Of a stretch of DNA of 64,000 nucleotides, positions 1 through 11,347 are shown one piece after another. Numbering within the stretch: position 1 is the stretch's first letter; every line of letters begins with the position of its first letter. Origin of the DNA: Lamellibrachia columna (taxonomy: Eukaryota > Annelida > Polychaeta > Sabellida > Siboglinidae); the NCBI GenBank assembly GCA_963662155.1, contig OY759271.1, forward strand, positions 14,860,584-14,924,583, given 5' to 3'. The notes beneath the pieces were generated by a model. The model was given only the letters and a program-made list of their open reading frames with translations. It did no database searches and was not told the origin of the DNA. The position numbers and the translations under genes were made by a program.

Positions 1-43
1 AAAAACAATAAAAATTATTGATTTGACCCATATATATTTTTAG

Positions 44-125
44 GTACATGTGATATAGAAAATGTATGCGGTCAGGAGACTCCTGTTAAGGCATTTAAAT
101 GTCAATGCCAAGAAAGCGACTGTAG
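44..125 (+). CDS. Candidate internal exon of an unidentified cysteine-rich (EGF-like) protein
   Basis: An 82-nt segment is preceded by a pyrimidine-rich tract ending in TTTTTAG and followed by GTAATA, so it has both splice borders. Only one of the three forward frames is open. It reads TCDIENVCGQE, then a short linker, then FKCQCQESDCR. The spacing C-x5-C, C-x-C-x4-C resembles part of an EGF-like module, but 27 residues are too few for a firm family call. It ends two bases into a codon, whereas the receptor exon at 1397 needs one preceding base, so the two cannot be joined directly. It probably belongs to a gene lying mostly to the left. A chance open stretch is possible. Confidence 0.35.
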
Positions 126-1396
126 GTAATATTGAAAACTTCAGTGCAATTAAAACACAGCTGATAGTAGCAAACAAACTAGCTAATACTACCAAAAAAT
201 TACGTTTTCTCTTTTTTCTGCAAGCTTTTGAGTAGCCACATCAGAGACTAAGTCTTCTGCTCTCGGTTATCTTCACAACATTTGATAAATGTGCATTTTT
301 ATACAGCAATTAATTCATCCTCTAGGATGGGTTTTACACTTCACCCCCTGTTCAGCCACGCTGTAATTATTACACATAAAACTATTCGTTCACATAATTT
401 TTGCAAATATCTATAGCCAGGTACAGTAGTCCCCTCTTATAAGACCACCCCTTCTGCAAAGGTACGCTGGTCATATAAGAGAGGTAGCTTATTGGACAGC
501 CTTATTTTCTGCCTCTGGTGAGGGGGTGGCCTCTCATGAGGGGGGCTCTAATAAGCGGGTGACCCCTGTGTTAATTTATACAGCTTTGAACTGGGGAAGT
601 ATGCATGAAAGAAATTGCCGAGGCGAGATACGTATACTGATTCTGTTGATGATCTGATGTTCGACCTGTGTAACTCTGCCTCTTTGTTCATCTCAGTCAC
701 TTGGTCCAAGCTGTCAGCTCAGTGTACATTTAACCTGAGCTAGTGAACAAACACTGAACATTCTAAAGCCCTCCAAAGCGTCACAGTCTGCCGAATTTGT
801 ACGGCAAGGATTGTTGTCATACTTGAAGTATTGCACATTGCACTATTGCAATACTCAATGTTTTTGTAGTGCAAAGTATTTGGAATACTTTTAGAAATTT
901 TCAGTTTTGTAAATATTTGCAATATTTTCAAAAGTATTGCAGTATAATGATATGTCTGGGTTAATTTTTCAATATAGTTTAAAAACAATGCTCTGGTTTG
1001 TTCAACATAAGAAGTCATAATACCACTAAAACAGTATTAAGTATATATGTTGAATATGCATTCAACAATACTTTTTGTAACACTGTCTTATTATTTTTTC
1101 ATATTTCAATATATACACCTGTACTACATTAATACTTTTAGGAAAAAGCAAAATGAATTGCAAATGTGTGTAATCATTTTCAGGAGGGATCATCCTTGTT
1201 AAATGATGGAACTGTTTAATGTTTCTGCATCAAGGGATGGCTTCATGCAGGAATAACAATGTTCGTTTCCATTCATAAGTAAAAGGTAAGCCAACATGTC
1301 CATAGGTAGTAGGACGTCTACTATTCTCAATACAGTGTATACAAAAGTCGGAATGCAAACATCAGTTTCCTATCTCGCTTTCCTAACATTCTTTAG
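126..1396. other. Noncoding stretch, mostly without recognisable content
   Basis: AT-rich sequence with scattered stops on both strands. Apart from the small MITE-like element at 423-549 I see no gene. The part just before 1397 ends in the pyrimidine-rich acceptor of the receptor exon. Confidence 0.5.
423..549. mobile_element. Small MITE-like inverted repeat
   Basis: The left end (about 426-450) reads AGTCCCCTCTTATAAGACCA. The right end (about 525-549) is an imperfect reverse complement, containing GGTGGCCTCTCATGAGGGG. The 'CCCCTCTTATAAGACCACC' type of end is common in short nonautonomous Tc1/mariner-like elements of many animals. Ends are approximate and no target-site duplication was established. 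Confidence 0.4.
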
Positions 1397-1621
1397 ATTC
1401 GCGCCACGAGATGTTCATCATCATGTCGCACAAGGCCTTCAATCATGAGCTTGGACTAGTGACATTCTTCTGGGGCAAGACGATGGACATCCAGAAGCTG
1501 AGCACCCTCCATAGCGAGGAGCTCATCCATGCGTTGTTCACTGTGTCCTCGCGCATCCAGAAGTTGAAGCTCTGTCAGACGGAGACAGTTATTCTATCCT
1601 GCATCTCCCTCTTCTTCCCAG
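1397..1621 (+). CDS. Nuclear receptor, penultimate exon (ligand-binding domain, middle part)
   Basis: This internal exon of an NR1-type nuclear receptor runs from acceptor TTCTTTAG to donor CCCAG|GTACAT. It encodes about 75 residues of the ligand-binding domain: SRHEMFIIMSHKAFN, a loop, then LHSEELIHALFTVSSRIQKL, then LCQTETVILSCISLFFP. These fit helices 5 to 9 of the fold, where NR1 receptors (ROR, E75, LXR) carry similar 'EELxxAxFxFxxxLxxLxLxxxE' text. The exon enters one base into a codon and leaves one base into the next. That last G plus AT of the next exon makes the Asp of the family's F-x-P-D-R motif, which confirms the junction. The DNA-binding domain and helices 1-4 are outside the window. 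Assignment to a precise NR1 group is not possible here. Confidence 0.85.
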
Positions 1622-1635
1622 GTACATGCTTAGGG

Positions 1636-1857
1636 ATGTCGTAGTGTTGAAACTCACTCCATGTCGTAGTGTTGAAACTCACTCCATGTCGTAGTGTTGA
1701 AACTCACTCCATGTCGTACTGTTGAAACTCACTCCATGTCGTACTGTTGAAACTCACTCCATGTCGTAGTGTTGAAACTCACTCCATGTCGGAGTGTTGA
1801 AACTCACTCCATGTTGTAGTGTTGAAACTCACTCCATGTCATAGTGTTGAAACTCCA
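1636..1857. repeat. 25-bp minisatellite, 9 units, just inside the receptor intron
   Basis: Nine near-identical copies of a 25-bp unit (ATGTCGTAGTG followed by TTGAAACTCACTCC). The first unit begins 14 bases after the donor GT at 1622. The last copy decays directly into the left arm of the fold-back element that starts near 1857. Confidence 0.95.
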
Positions 1858-2235
1858 TTTAGTCCATCGTGAATCAGATTTGTTGATATTAAAATTTGTA
1901 GTGTGTGAATAGTTTAAGTAATATGCGCACTAGTCACACAGTCGGTTTAATAAAACAGTGCGTACTTTTGTTAGAATCATTGAAAGAATTTACTTTCATC
2001 ATAAGATAGGGTAACTTGCAAACATTTTAGTACAGTATATGGAGCCAATTCAATCAAACCACATTTACCTTTTTTCATCGAATTTTGACCAGATCCAGTC
2101 AATAATAATTTAATAGTTTGTCCGATGATTTCGTCATAACTAAATAACATATTTGCACATATGAGCTAGCATGTTGTAGTGTATGCTAAATAGGTTAATT
2201 TTGTGTGAAATGAATCTCAAATGAGACAAGCAAAA
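1857..2235. mobile_element. Left arm of a fold-back (long inverted repeat) element
   Basis: This segment is the same family as the left arm of the compact fold-back copy at 23717-24494: both contain 'AATTTTGACCA', 'ATAGTTTGTCCGATGATTTC' and a 'CTAGCAT...TAGTG' block in the same order. Its reverse complement reappears at 3825-4025 and 5385-5580, beyond the receptor's last exon. Confidence 0.6.
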
Positions 2236-2849
2236 AATAAAATTTAGGAAAGACCTTTAATTCAGCAGCTGTCTGTTTAAAAGCAAATCACAAATCTGCA
2301 AATGTTAGCAAAAGCAGCATAATGTTTAGTACATTATGCCGCTTTTGCTAACATTTGCATTCATGCCTAATATTAGATACCGGTAATATTCCATCGCTCT
2401 TGATAAACTGCCTGGAACTTATGTAGTGTCGTTATCAGTTTCTCTTTTTTGTGGCCGATGCAAAACTTTGAACATTTTCAACATTTGTAGATAAAATTGA
2501 CTATAAAAGATTTATTGTGCACATTCTGATAGTAATTGTTTTTACTTCCATCAATATAGAAGGTATAGTTATATGAAATAACCACAACTTTTAAATATAA
2601 CTTGACAGTTATCTGTTTAATTTGAATGTTTCACCCCAAATATCATGTTTAATTTGCATGCTGAATGGCTAGGTCGATATTCATTAAACAGTTAATGGTG
2701 AATTTATATTTTTTAAATGTGGTTCATGAAATGAAACTCAGTTGATCGGTCAAATATAGTTTATACTACACTATATATGATATGGTTTTATAATAAAAAT
2801 GACCAGATTTCATACCTTTAGAAGAACTGACCTTGGGCTGACCTTTCAG

Positions 2850-3094
2850 ATCGCTGTGAGTTGAAGTGTCCAGAGAAAGTGGAGGAGAGCCAACATCTGA
2901 TGATAGAGACATTCTCCTACCTTCTGGAGAAGATGCACCCTGAAGATCCCCATCGTCTAGCCCAGTGCCTCCTCCTCTTCCCTGAGCTGCGTTCCCTTTC
3001 CATGCTGTTCTCGAAGGAAGAGGAGAACTTCACGATGACGTGGAATGACAAGGTCGAATTACCACCACTGTTATGTGAATTGTGGTCAGCATGA
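2850..3094 (+). CDS. Nuclear receptor, last exon (ligand-binding domain end and AF-2 helix)
   Basis: Terminal exon following acceptor CCTTTCAG at 2849. It encodes 80 complete codons ending in TGA at 3092-3094. The text runs DRCELKCPEKVEESQHLM, FSYLLEKMHPEDPHRL, FPELRSLSMLFSKEEE and finally VELPPLLCELWSA. The last part matches the AF-2 core consensus (hydrophobic-hydrophobic-x-Glu-hydrophobic-hydrophobic; here LLCELW), the coactivator-binding helix 12 of ligand-activated receptors, and resembles the ends of LXR (LPPLLSEIW) and FXR (LLCEIW). An intact helix 12 argues for a ligand-switchable activator. The product is nuclear and regulates transcription. The exon lies between the two arms of a fold-back element. 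Confidence 0.88.
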
Positions 3095-3824
3095 TTGACA
3101 TGTGTCAATCAATGCTGAAGGTACCGAGTGTTTTTTACATATCATTTACACATATTTACATGAAACTGTGATAGCTATTATACAAATACAGGCCATAAGA
3201 TATTTCCGATTTAATTACATGTCAGACAGATCTTGCCTACATTGCAGAGGCTGGTTAGATTAACTGATTCAAATACACGTTCCAGGTAGAACCCCGGGGA
3301 GGCCACTCGATTCATCGCCAGTGTACCATCCTTGAGACAAATTCCCCGTTTTATGGATATGTCTTTTGTGCCAATGCACGTTCACGCACGCAACATGTTT
3401 AGGTAATTAAAGGTATATATTTAGAACAAAGAGCTGTGATTTGGGGAGTCAGTGAGAGAAATTCTGAAAGGTAGCATACTGGCAACGTATTGAGTGCCTC
3501 CCCCCCCCCCCCCCGGGTAGAACATCATGCAATAAGGAATGAGATATCATTCACTTTTGCCATTGACGGTCATCATAGCCTGTCTGTCCAATAATTTTCT
3601 CTAAACTTTCACAGCACATGAACTGATTTTTTGTGTGAAATGCATGAAAATGACATCCCCCGGTAACTCATTTTAAAAAATACCCAAAGCTGATGCCCCT
3701 CAATTCTGAAATCTTGGTGTGCTTGGCAAAATAGCTACTGTGTTGATAGCTGATACATGCGCGATCAGCGTGTGCTCGTTGCCATTGAAGGTTGAAAGAT
3801 CTAATGCAATAGTAAAGAAAACGT
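3095..3824. other. 3' flank of the receptor gene
   Basis: Contains the 3' untranslated region and downstream DNA. A C homopolymer lies at 3500-3514. I found no clear polyadenylation signal close to the stop codon and no further open exon. Confidence 0.4.
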
Positions 3825-4109
3825 TAAAGGTCCGTCCTCAATTTTATTTTTTCACTAGTTTCATTTCAAATTAATTTTTCAAAAAATCAAACCTACCTGG
3901 TATCCACTGCAACATGCTAACCCGTTTGTACATCTTTTATATGTAGCTTTTGAAAAATCATCAAACTATTAAATTACTTAATGTTTGATCAAACGTTAAG
4001 TCAAGCAAAATGGAAATGCTGAAAACTCTTTTTTTTACTTTTCATAACTTGTGATTGGTGAGAGGATTGATGTTACGCCCATGATTCAGGCCTGTAGCGA
4101 GGAGGTCAG

Positions 4110-4500
4110 GGGATTCACATGAACCCCCCCTTTTTGTGACCCCCTTTTCTAAAAAATATGAACCCCCTTTAAAAAAAGTGAACCCCTTATCGTGAACCCC
4201 CCTCTCAAAAGCATGAACCTCCAATAATATGAAAATAATATTATTTTTGTATTATTGGTGGGTTAATGTTTTTTAAGAGGCGGGTTCACACTATAGAGAG
4301 GAGGTTTCACGCTTTTGAGTAGGGGGTTCACATTTTTGGAAACGCAGGTTCACTTTATGAAAAATACTAAATAATATTGAGGGAGGGATTCACACTTTTG
4401 AGAAGCGGGTTCACATTTATTGAAAAAGGGGGGTTCACATTTATAAAAAAATTATAATATTATCTTCATATTATACGCTTTTTTGAGGGGAGTTCAAATA
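4110..4500. repeat. Quasi-palindromic GGGTTCAC/GTGAACCC block
   Basis: The first half carries many 'TGAACCCCC' words and the second half many 'GGGGGTTCAC' words, centred near 4235. A long imperfect hairpin could form. It lies within the segment that splits the fold-back right arm and may be a transposon of its own. Confidence 0.5.
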
Positions 4501-5015
4501 AAATAATTATATATTATCCAACTATCTGATTTGTTTGAAACATAATCTTATTCCTACTATAAATATGTTACGAAGTCACCTTACGTGTGGTCAGTTGGTA
4601 ACAGCCAGAGAGCAGTAGACAATGTACAGACAGAACGATATAAACGCTTTTCTAAAGTACATGTGTGGCACATATGCGAGAAATTTAACTGTCTAAAGTA
4701 TGAAGAGAAAGCGATCGTCCTCTCTAGCACCCACGCACATACACTACGATATCCCAATGGATGTAGACAACACTGTGGGCTTGTTTGCTGCCAAGTTTCC
4801 TTACTTGAGTTGAAGAATATGATCTTCTCATGATGACATATGATATGTCCTTGTGTCATCTCTGGATTCACCCTGCATGTTGTTATGTATTCAATGTGTA
4901 TGCATATTAAGTATTGCAAATGGCATTATGCTGTTTTTATATTTTAGCTGTTGGTGCAGGTCATCCAACAAGTTGGGTGACATTCACAATATTGATGAAA
5001 TATTATATATATTTA

Positions 5016-5020
<5 letters not shown>

Positions 5021-5080
<60 letters not shown>

Positions 5081-5105
5081 TATATATATATATATAATAT
5101 AATAT
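5021..5105. repeat. (TA)n microsatellite
   Basis: About 80 bp of nearly pure TA dinucleotides. Open frames crossing it encode only Ile-Tyr repeats and are not genes. Confidence 0.95.
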
Positions 5106-5599
5106 ATCCACATGTAAATGCTTTCTTTCAATTTCAATGCACATTTAAAGGAATTAATCACTGTTTTATTTTTGTCTTATTTTATGAAACGATTGAATAT
5201 GTAGACAATGCTTTGTGCACAGTACTTATGGCACCCTCTGTGTTGAGAAAATATGACCCCATGTGAACTTGTAGTGCCCCTGGAGTCTGTTTGGGAACAT
5301 ATGACCCCATGTAAATTAGTGGCATCCCCTGTAGTCTGTATTGAGAAAAATTACCCCCCCCCCATGAAAAGCTGCGATTGATATTAACCCGCACAGTGTT
5401 TACTATTTTGGATATCGACTATTTTTAGCCTTGCCAGATCTAACAACTGAAGTCAGTCCTTTTGATCATTTGAACAAAAATAAAAAAAATTTCATTAAAT
5501 TGACTGCGGATGTCACATAGACTATTCACACACTACATATTTGGACATCAACGAACCAGATTTACGGTAGGTTAAATCAGTTTAGGATGAAGTTTTAGC

Positions 5600-6700
5600 T
5601 TTATTTACTTATCTGATGCAAACATGCTAAAAAAATTCACACATCACATGCAATCGCCACTTTCCTATGAACTCTTTGTGGGTAAGGCTTGATGAATCCT
5701 GACTGTGGTCTGGGCCCATAAGAAGCTATTCGCTGCACTGATTGGTCAATACTGTGGTGGTGAATGTGGCACCACCTGTTGACCAAGATAATTTCAATGC
5801 ATTACTAAATATATTAGCATTATTTTCTTGCCAGAAATAGTAGTCTGCACGACTCTGCAGTGATCGACACAGCACTTTAGCATAGTAATGTACATTGTAT
5901 GTGAATTGTATGTCACAAAACCAAAAGATGTATTTTGCATGTAATATCAGAGATTATGTTTGTGTATGTTGTAACCATGTGTCACTTCTTACAATTTTTT
6001 ACATGGATTATTGGTCATTACAGGGTAACGTGTTGTTCACAAGTACTGCTAGTTTATGAAAAGGTTACTTATATAAGTATATTTTATGGAAGTTGTTTAT
6101 GCACATTTATATTCAAGTTGAAATATTATTTAAAGTAATGTACAAAGTTGTTATCTCTAGGTTATTGCAGAACTTGCACAAGTTGTGTTGATAACCATTG
6201 TGTATAATGTTTCTGTATACAATTATTGTTTCATCCACTTCAGAACATAATATTATACTGGTGGAGTTCAAGTGTGAAATGATATGCAATAAAAGTACAA
6301 TTTTTATGGCAAAAAAAACTTTTGTTTATGAAATTACATTTATTGTAAAAAGCAAACATGCATGCGCATATTATATTTTTTCCAGTTTACAACCTTTATT
6401 CTAGAGAAGCATTAGTTATTTCATGTTTTACTTACATTCTTTAACTTTGATAAAAATAGTTCTATAAATATCTTCATAACAGTTTAATATTTAGATTTCA
6501 CATGAGTCGCCTCTCTGGTTTCTAATGTAGTCAACTGATCGATATAGTTCATAGTTCTGAAGTCTTTGTGTCCTCCATTTCTTCTGCCTTCCCTGGGATG
6601 TGTTATTCTGACTGCATTTATCGACATAGTTCACCTTTTTATTCGTAATATGCCTGAGATTACAGTAATGATTGAAATGGTTTAAATTTTAGGAAGTATC
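5600..6700. other. Intergenic AT-rich sequence, nothing recognised
   Basis: No coherent exon, RNA gene or repeat was seen in this 1.1 kb on either strand. Confidence 0.4.
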
Positions 6701-6832
6701 TATTTGTTAATGCGCTAACTTTGGGGTCATTCTGGCAGTGTCTCCTCCCACGCCATGACGGCCACTCGGCCCTTGCTATGTTCCTCCGCCTCCTTAGACC
6801 AATGGCCTCTGATCTACCAATTGGCGATGTAT
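6680..6832 (+). other. GC-rich exon-like segment of unknown nature
   Basis: An island of clearly higher GC than its surroundings. One forward frame is open for about 48 codons before TAA (LTLGSFWQCLLPRHDGHS, then ALAMFLRLLRPMASDL). I do not recognise the peptide and no clear acceptor defines its left edge. It directly abuts the 32-bp array at 6842. It could be a terminal exon or relic, or a chance open frame. Confidence 0.2.
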
Positions 6833-6841
6833 TTTAAAAAC

Positions 6842-7130
6842 TTTTGTAGTTATTTAGAGTTATCTACCAATGTGTTTGTAGTTACTTAGAGTTATCTACC
6901 AATGTGTTTGTAGTTATTTAGAGTTATCTACCAATGTGTTTGTAGTTATTTAGAGTTATCTACCAATGTGTTTGTAGTTATTTAGAGTTATCTACCAATG
7001 TGTTTGTAGTTATTTAGAGTTATCTACCAATGTGTTTGTAGTTATTTAGAGTTATCTATCAATGTGTTTGTAGTTATTTAGAGTTATCTACCAATGTGTT
7101 TGTAGTTATTTAGAGTTATCTACCAATGTG
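6842..7130. repeat. 32-bp minisatellite, about 9 units
   Basis: Unit: TTTGTAGTTATTTAGAG followed by TTATCTACCAATGTG, nearly perfect throughout. Its 'ATCTACCAA' word also occurs at the end of the preceding GC-rich segment, so the array may have grown from that edge. Confidence 0.95.
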
Positions 7131-7489
7131 ATTGCTGCTCGCCCGATATGCTTTTCTATCTGTTGGAAACAATGAGCAAATTGAGTGGTGGGCCATTCTC
7201 CAGAGGGCGTCACCATGGCTTCTTTATCGGAAAATATTTGTTGTGTCGATTGAGTGTTGGGTAATAACTGCTGTGCTTGGTTTGTTGCTCCGTGAACAGG
7301 TGTAGGCTAGTTAATACCATCAATATAATAACAAATTAATGTTTTTTAAACTTCAGTTTGGTCTCGTAATCTCATTGTCAGTTGATGGGTACCAATGCCA
7401 TTTTTTATAGTGTTCTAGCAAATATGCACGTGTGGCGTATCACTGTAATAATTATTAGGTGTTGCTAGGTTTTTAGTATCTTGACACTA

Positions 7490-7738
7490 AACTACAATTT
7501 GCATACACTTGAAAAGAATAGGAAGCAACAGTTTGTACACAAATTAGAAAGAATAGGAAACCACAGTTTGTATACAATTGGAAAGAATAGGAAGCTAGTT
7601 TGTATGCAATTAAAAAGAATAGGAAACCACAATTTGCATACAATTGAAAAGAATGGGAAGCCATAGTTTGTATACAATTGGAAAGAATAGGAAGCCATAG
7701 TTTGTATACAATTGGAAAGAATAGGAAGCCCATCTGTA
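7490..7738. repeat. About 34-bp minisatellite, 7 degenerate units
   Basis: Seven copies of a unit built from ACAATTGGAAAGAATAGG and AAGCCATAGTTTGTAT, with substitutions and small indels. The apparent open frames on both strands are products of the repeat. Confidence 0.9.
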
Positions 7739-7871
7739 GCCTTACATGTTAGTATTTGACAGGCTGGAAAAGTAACAAAATAATGTTGACAGAGGATGAT
7801 TGATTCCGCACCTGTCAACTCTCACGCAACTCATCAGCCACAAGAGTCACGAAAACAAAAAGGAGAATAGA

Positions 7872-8146
7872 GGGGCGGATCTAGGCTTGTTAACGGGAGT
7901 CTCAGTCAGAAATAGCCATATGTCGTTCTACTTATGAAATGGGGAGACGACGTGTCATTCTACTTACAGAAGGGTTAATATTAGCAGACTGCTAATATTT
8001 CAGTCTTTCCGTTGACACTAGTTTCTATGTAGGTCTATATACGTTGCCCTTTACCGTAACGTTTGTCAGGGGGGTCTAAGACCCTCCCCCTCCATGGCCT
8101 AGAGGGGGTCTTGATAACCCTAGGACCCATCCTGGATCCGCTGCTG
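7872..8146. mobile_element. MITE-like element with GGCGGATC / GATCCGC ends
   Basis: Left end GGGGCGGATCTAGGCTTG and right end CATCCTGGATCCGCTGCT are imperfect inverted repeats about 255 bp apart. Short elements with 'GGCGGATCCAGG' ends are widespread in animals. It is noncoding. Confidence 0.45.
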
Positions 8147-9021
8147 GAATATATTTGTGTGTGTCGCAAGCAAAAGACCAGTAATTTTACTGGTAATATC
8201 TGCCTTTAACTGAGTAACGTGTGAAACATGGTCAGTGATTGGTCAACAGCTGAGCATGTGTTGAAGATGAGCTTTACTTTACCTTTGGAATAAAAAGTGT
8301 CCTCACCGGTCTCCAAATGGTCTTGGAATTAACAAAGGTCCCTGGGTTGGGGTAATTCACTGGACAATTTCTCATATCTAAGAACCCAGCAATGTGATTC
8401 CAAAGTCAATTGGTTCCAAGTCAATGACAAAACATTGTTATGGATTAAAAAAATGTCAGTAGTTTTCTTTCTTGAAATGTTCGATTTCTGAATGACAAAC
8501 ATTATTCTTTTTATACAATTGCTACAATATCCCAGATTTATTTATTATGGAAGTGCCAACTGACTTGTCCACCTGACCATGTTCAAGGTACATGAACACA
8601 ACAATTATAACAACAAAGTTTTCACCACTGATTTATTCACAGGACACTGCATTCAGCAGCACTGTTATAGATACTGGCTCTGGTTGAAAATACTGTACAG
8701 TAATAGTAGGTTTATATATACATAAATACAAGTCCTAGTCATTAGAAACTAACGTTGGTATTCCTAGATGTCTTGACAATACACAAGGTCTGCTTGAAGA
8801 CAACAAACAACAAGTAAGTAACCATGCCAACTGGTAATGAATATTTAAATGTCCATTTATGAATATATAAATTCCCTTGATATATTTACAGTGGTGCATT
8901 TATTTAATATTATAAATTTACTTCAAGAATATGAGTTTTTTTAATTAGGCCATTCATACGACACATCATTCGTGTAGGAAATGGATTATTATGTAAGTCC
9001 ATCTTGCATATTTTACACAAC

Positions 9022-9056
<35 letters not shown>

Positions 9057-10400
9057 ATGTGGATTGACCTGGTAATTGTAATTTTTAGCAAATATCTATG
9101 AACTAAATTTCAAGTATATTACATCATGTGACACTTTACACAACAATATTAAGGTGTCACATGGATTGTAAAGGTAACAAAGTGTCACATGGGTTTCCAT
9201 GGCAACAACAGTTTCATGTGTCAAGACACCCTCAGAAACACCAGCACCAAAGAGCAGTCAGTTATCCACATATTCTAACCCATTGTCAATGCTTTCATCA
9301 ATATTAATCTAGTATAGCCTGCACAAAAAGTTACTTCCATAGTTAACAAAACCTGTTTGGGTTATGTTTGGTGTCAGGAGTGATTTCCAAACACAAAAAA
9401 ACAAAACGTTCCCCGGAAAGAATTTTTTACAAAAGTAATTTTTTGTGCAGGGTGTTGTTTGTTACTATGTACAATAAAATAACATGGTAGCATGTCGTCC
9501 CGTAACATTCCTAAAACAAGTAACGTCTTGGATAGACGTCACTCAATGCCCTACAAAGCCGTCCCTACAAGATATGACCTTGTCACAACAATTACCGCCC
9601 CAAAATCTAAACGCGATGGATGCAGACTTTAAGTAACAGGTTCACTGGTTTGTCGCATAAATACAATCCAGCAGTCTAAAAGATATACAACAGCTTAAAT
9701 GTTGTCTAAGTGTGGTGAGTTGATCACGCCTGCTATAATACAGGAATGCTGAGGCACGCAAACGATTCACCCCAGAATCATGAAATCTGTAATATTTTCA
9801 AGATTCTGTCCTATTTTTCTAAATAAATTATTTCGTTCAAGTGCACCACCACAATGTACAATATACGCCATTAAAATCACGATATTTAGAATAAATAGGA
9901 AAAGTAATATATATATATATAAATAAACAAACATTATGTATACAAACCAAATGTCTCAGTAGCAACTGCTGTGGTGTGTGCGTGTGTGTAATCATTTTGT
10001 GCGAACTTAGATACTACGTATGGGCATATGTTATAAAAATGATCAACGACAGACATTACTTGTGATTTCACATGTCCAGTAACATATCCAGTGACATTTC
10101 TGGCCAGCACAATTTTAGCCTAACGCAATACGCCTGCCATATTTCTGTCGGTTTTTCAAACAACTGTGGCACACCCATGTACAATAAAAACAGGATTGTC
10201 AGAATTCTATAGACATCTGATAGTCCTTTCATTCCCTGGTTCCGTTTACTATCAACATTTGCAACAATAAATAATTTGTGCGCATCAGTGGCCTGTGAAC
10301 CATCGGACAGCAACAAGGAGCAACAAGGCACGCCACCCAAGCAACAAACAGGGCAACTAGAATACTCCAGGAATATCTGTCAAAACCAATGCCACAACTT
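8147..10400. other. Intergenic sequence with microsatellites
   Basis: Contains a (TA)n(TG)n run at 9022-9056, a short (TA)n near 9908, and a cluster of 'GTGTCACATG' words around 9120-9230. No gene seen. Confidence 0.4.
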
Positions 10401-10404
10401 CGGC

Positions 10405-10705
10405 TAAGGCCAGTTTACACAAGTGATTTTTGTCCAATTAGTCGGCCAACCCGGTGTTGTGCATTATCACAGGGTATGAATCAGTCATGTAAACACAATT
10501 TTACCAACTGTTGGTGGCGATTTTGAAGCTGTGGCAAATCAGCGACTGACAACAGGGGCATCCGTTGTGACCTTTCATCAAAGCTCAAGTTGGGATTTGT
10601 GCGAGTCAATATGTTGCACTCAGTGTCTAGACATAATAGCTGTACATTATCATGTGACACATCCAATTGGGGCACAAATTGCTCATGTAAACCAGTGTCA
10701 GATGG
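10405..10705. mobile_element. MITE-like element with GGCCAGTTTACAC-type ends
   Basis: The left end reads GGCCAGTTTACACAAGTGAT. The right end contains GCACAAATTGCTCATGTAAA, whose reverse complement (TTTACATGAGCAATTTGTGC) matches the left end. The inside shows no intact transposase. Confidence 0.4.
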
Positions 10706-10827
10706 TATTTTGATCCGCGTAGTAAAACGACCTGGGGATCAATATACCATAATAGTATAGTGATTCACTGTATGGGAAAGTGACCACCCTGTTATTTAGT
10801 TTGTCTTGTGTTTTCTTCATATCTAAG

Positions 10828-10833
10828 TTTATT
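10828..10833 (-). promoter_or_regulatory. Possible polyadenylation signal for the lipase gene
   Basis: AATAAA on the minus strand about 860 nt downstream of the PNPLA2 stop codon. I saw no copy of the hexamer closer to the stop. Weak evidence, since the word is common in AT-rich DNA. Confidence 0.2.
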
Positions 10834-11317
10834 AATCACATCCACTATATAGTTTAGGCAATATTTATAATGAATTTAACTTAATAATTGAGTACTACAC
10901 TTTTAAATGAAGGTTAGCCTGGGGGTCATTTCCCCATGGCATATATTGACCCGGGTCATTTCCCCATGGCATGATATATTCACCCAGGTCACGTTATAAA
11001 AATTCAACCTGCCAATATAATGAAAACAAACATAAATGTGTTCTTGATGTACATAATTGTTAGTTATGTTAATTTATGTTAATTTAAAAGTAATGTGAAC
11101 ACACTGTTCCTAATAAGGAATAATCAATTTAAGTAAAAAAATCAAATTGGTGGATGTATTACTTTTTCATGTGAAATTGTTAGGGGTAACCTGTAGCATC
11201 ACGTTGCAACAAGAAAACAAAACTATTCTAGTACTTTAAACAGGTTGGGAGGGAGAGGTCGTTTTCCTACAGGGTGGGTCACTTTCCCATAGGGGAATAC
11301 CTGCAGTAGTGACCTGC

Positions 11318-11347
11318 GGGTCAAAATACTATATAGTATTTTGACCC
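11318..11347. repeat. Perfect 30-bp palindrome
   Basis: The half-site GGGTCAAAATACTAT is followed without spacer by its exact reverse complement. It lies in the right arm of the TIR element and can form a perfect cruciform or hairpin. Confidence 0.95.

Larger units (their letters stand above)
3825..5580. mobile_element. Right arm of the fold-back element, split by an insertion
   Basis: Positions 3825-4025 match the first part of the right arm of the 24-kb copy (AATCAAACCTACC, TATCCACTGCAACATGCTA, AACTATTAAATTA). Positions 5385-5580 match its second part (CCCGCACAGTGT, CCAGATCTAACAACTGA, ATATTTGGACATCAACGAA). About 1.3 kb between them is absent from the compact copy and was presumably inserted later. 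Confidence 0.55.

Noticed and set aside
44..1621. Joining the exon at 44-125 to the receptor exon at 1397
   Set aside because: The phases are incompatible. The join would move the receptor exon out of its ligand-binding-domain frame and reach a stop.
4581..4919. Overlapping open frames of about 80-110 codons on both strands
   Set aside because: No homologue recognised, no splice or start context, and both strands open over the same stretch, as expected by chance.
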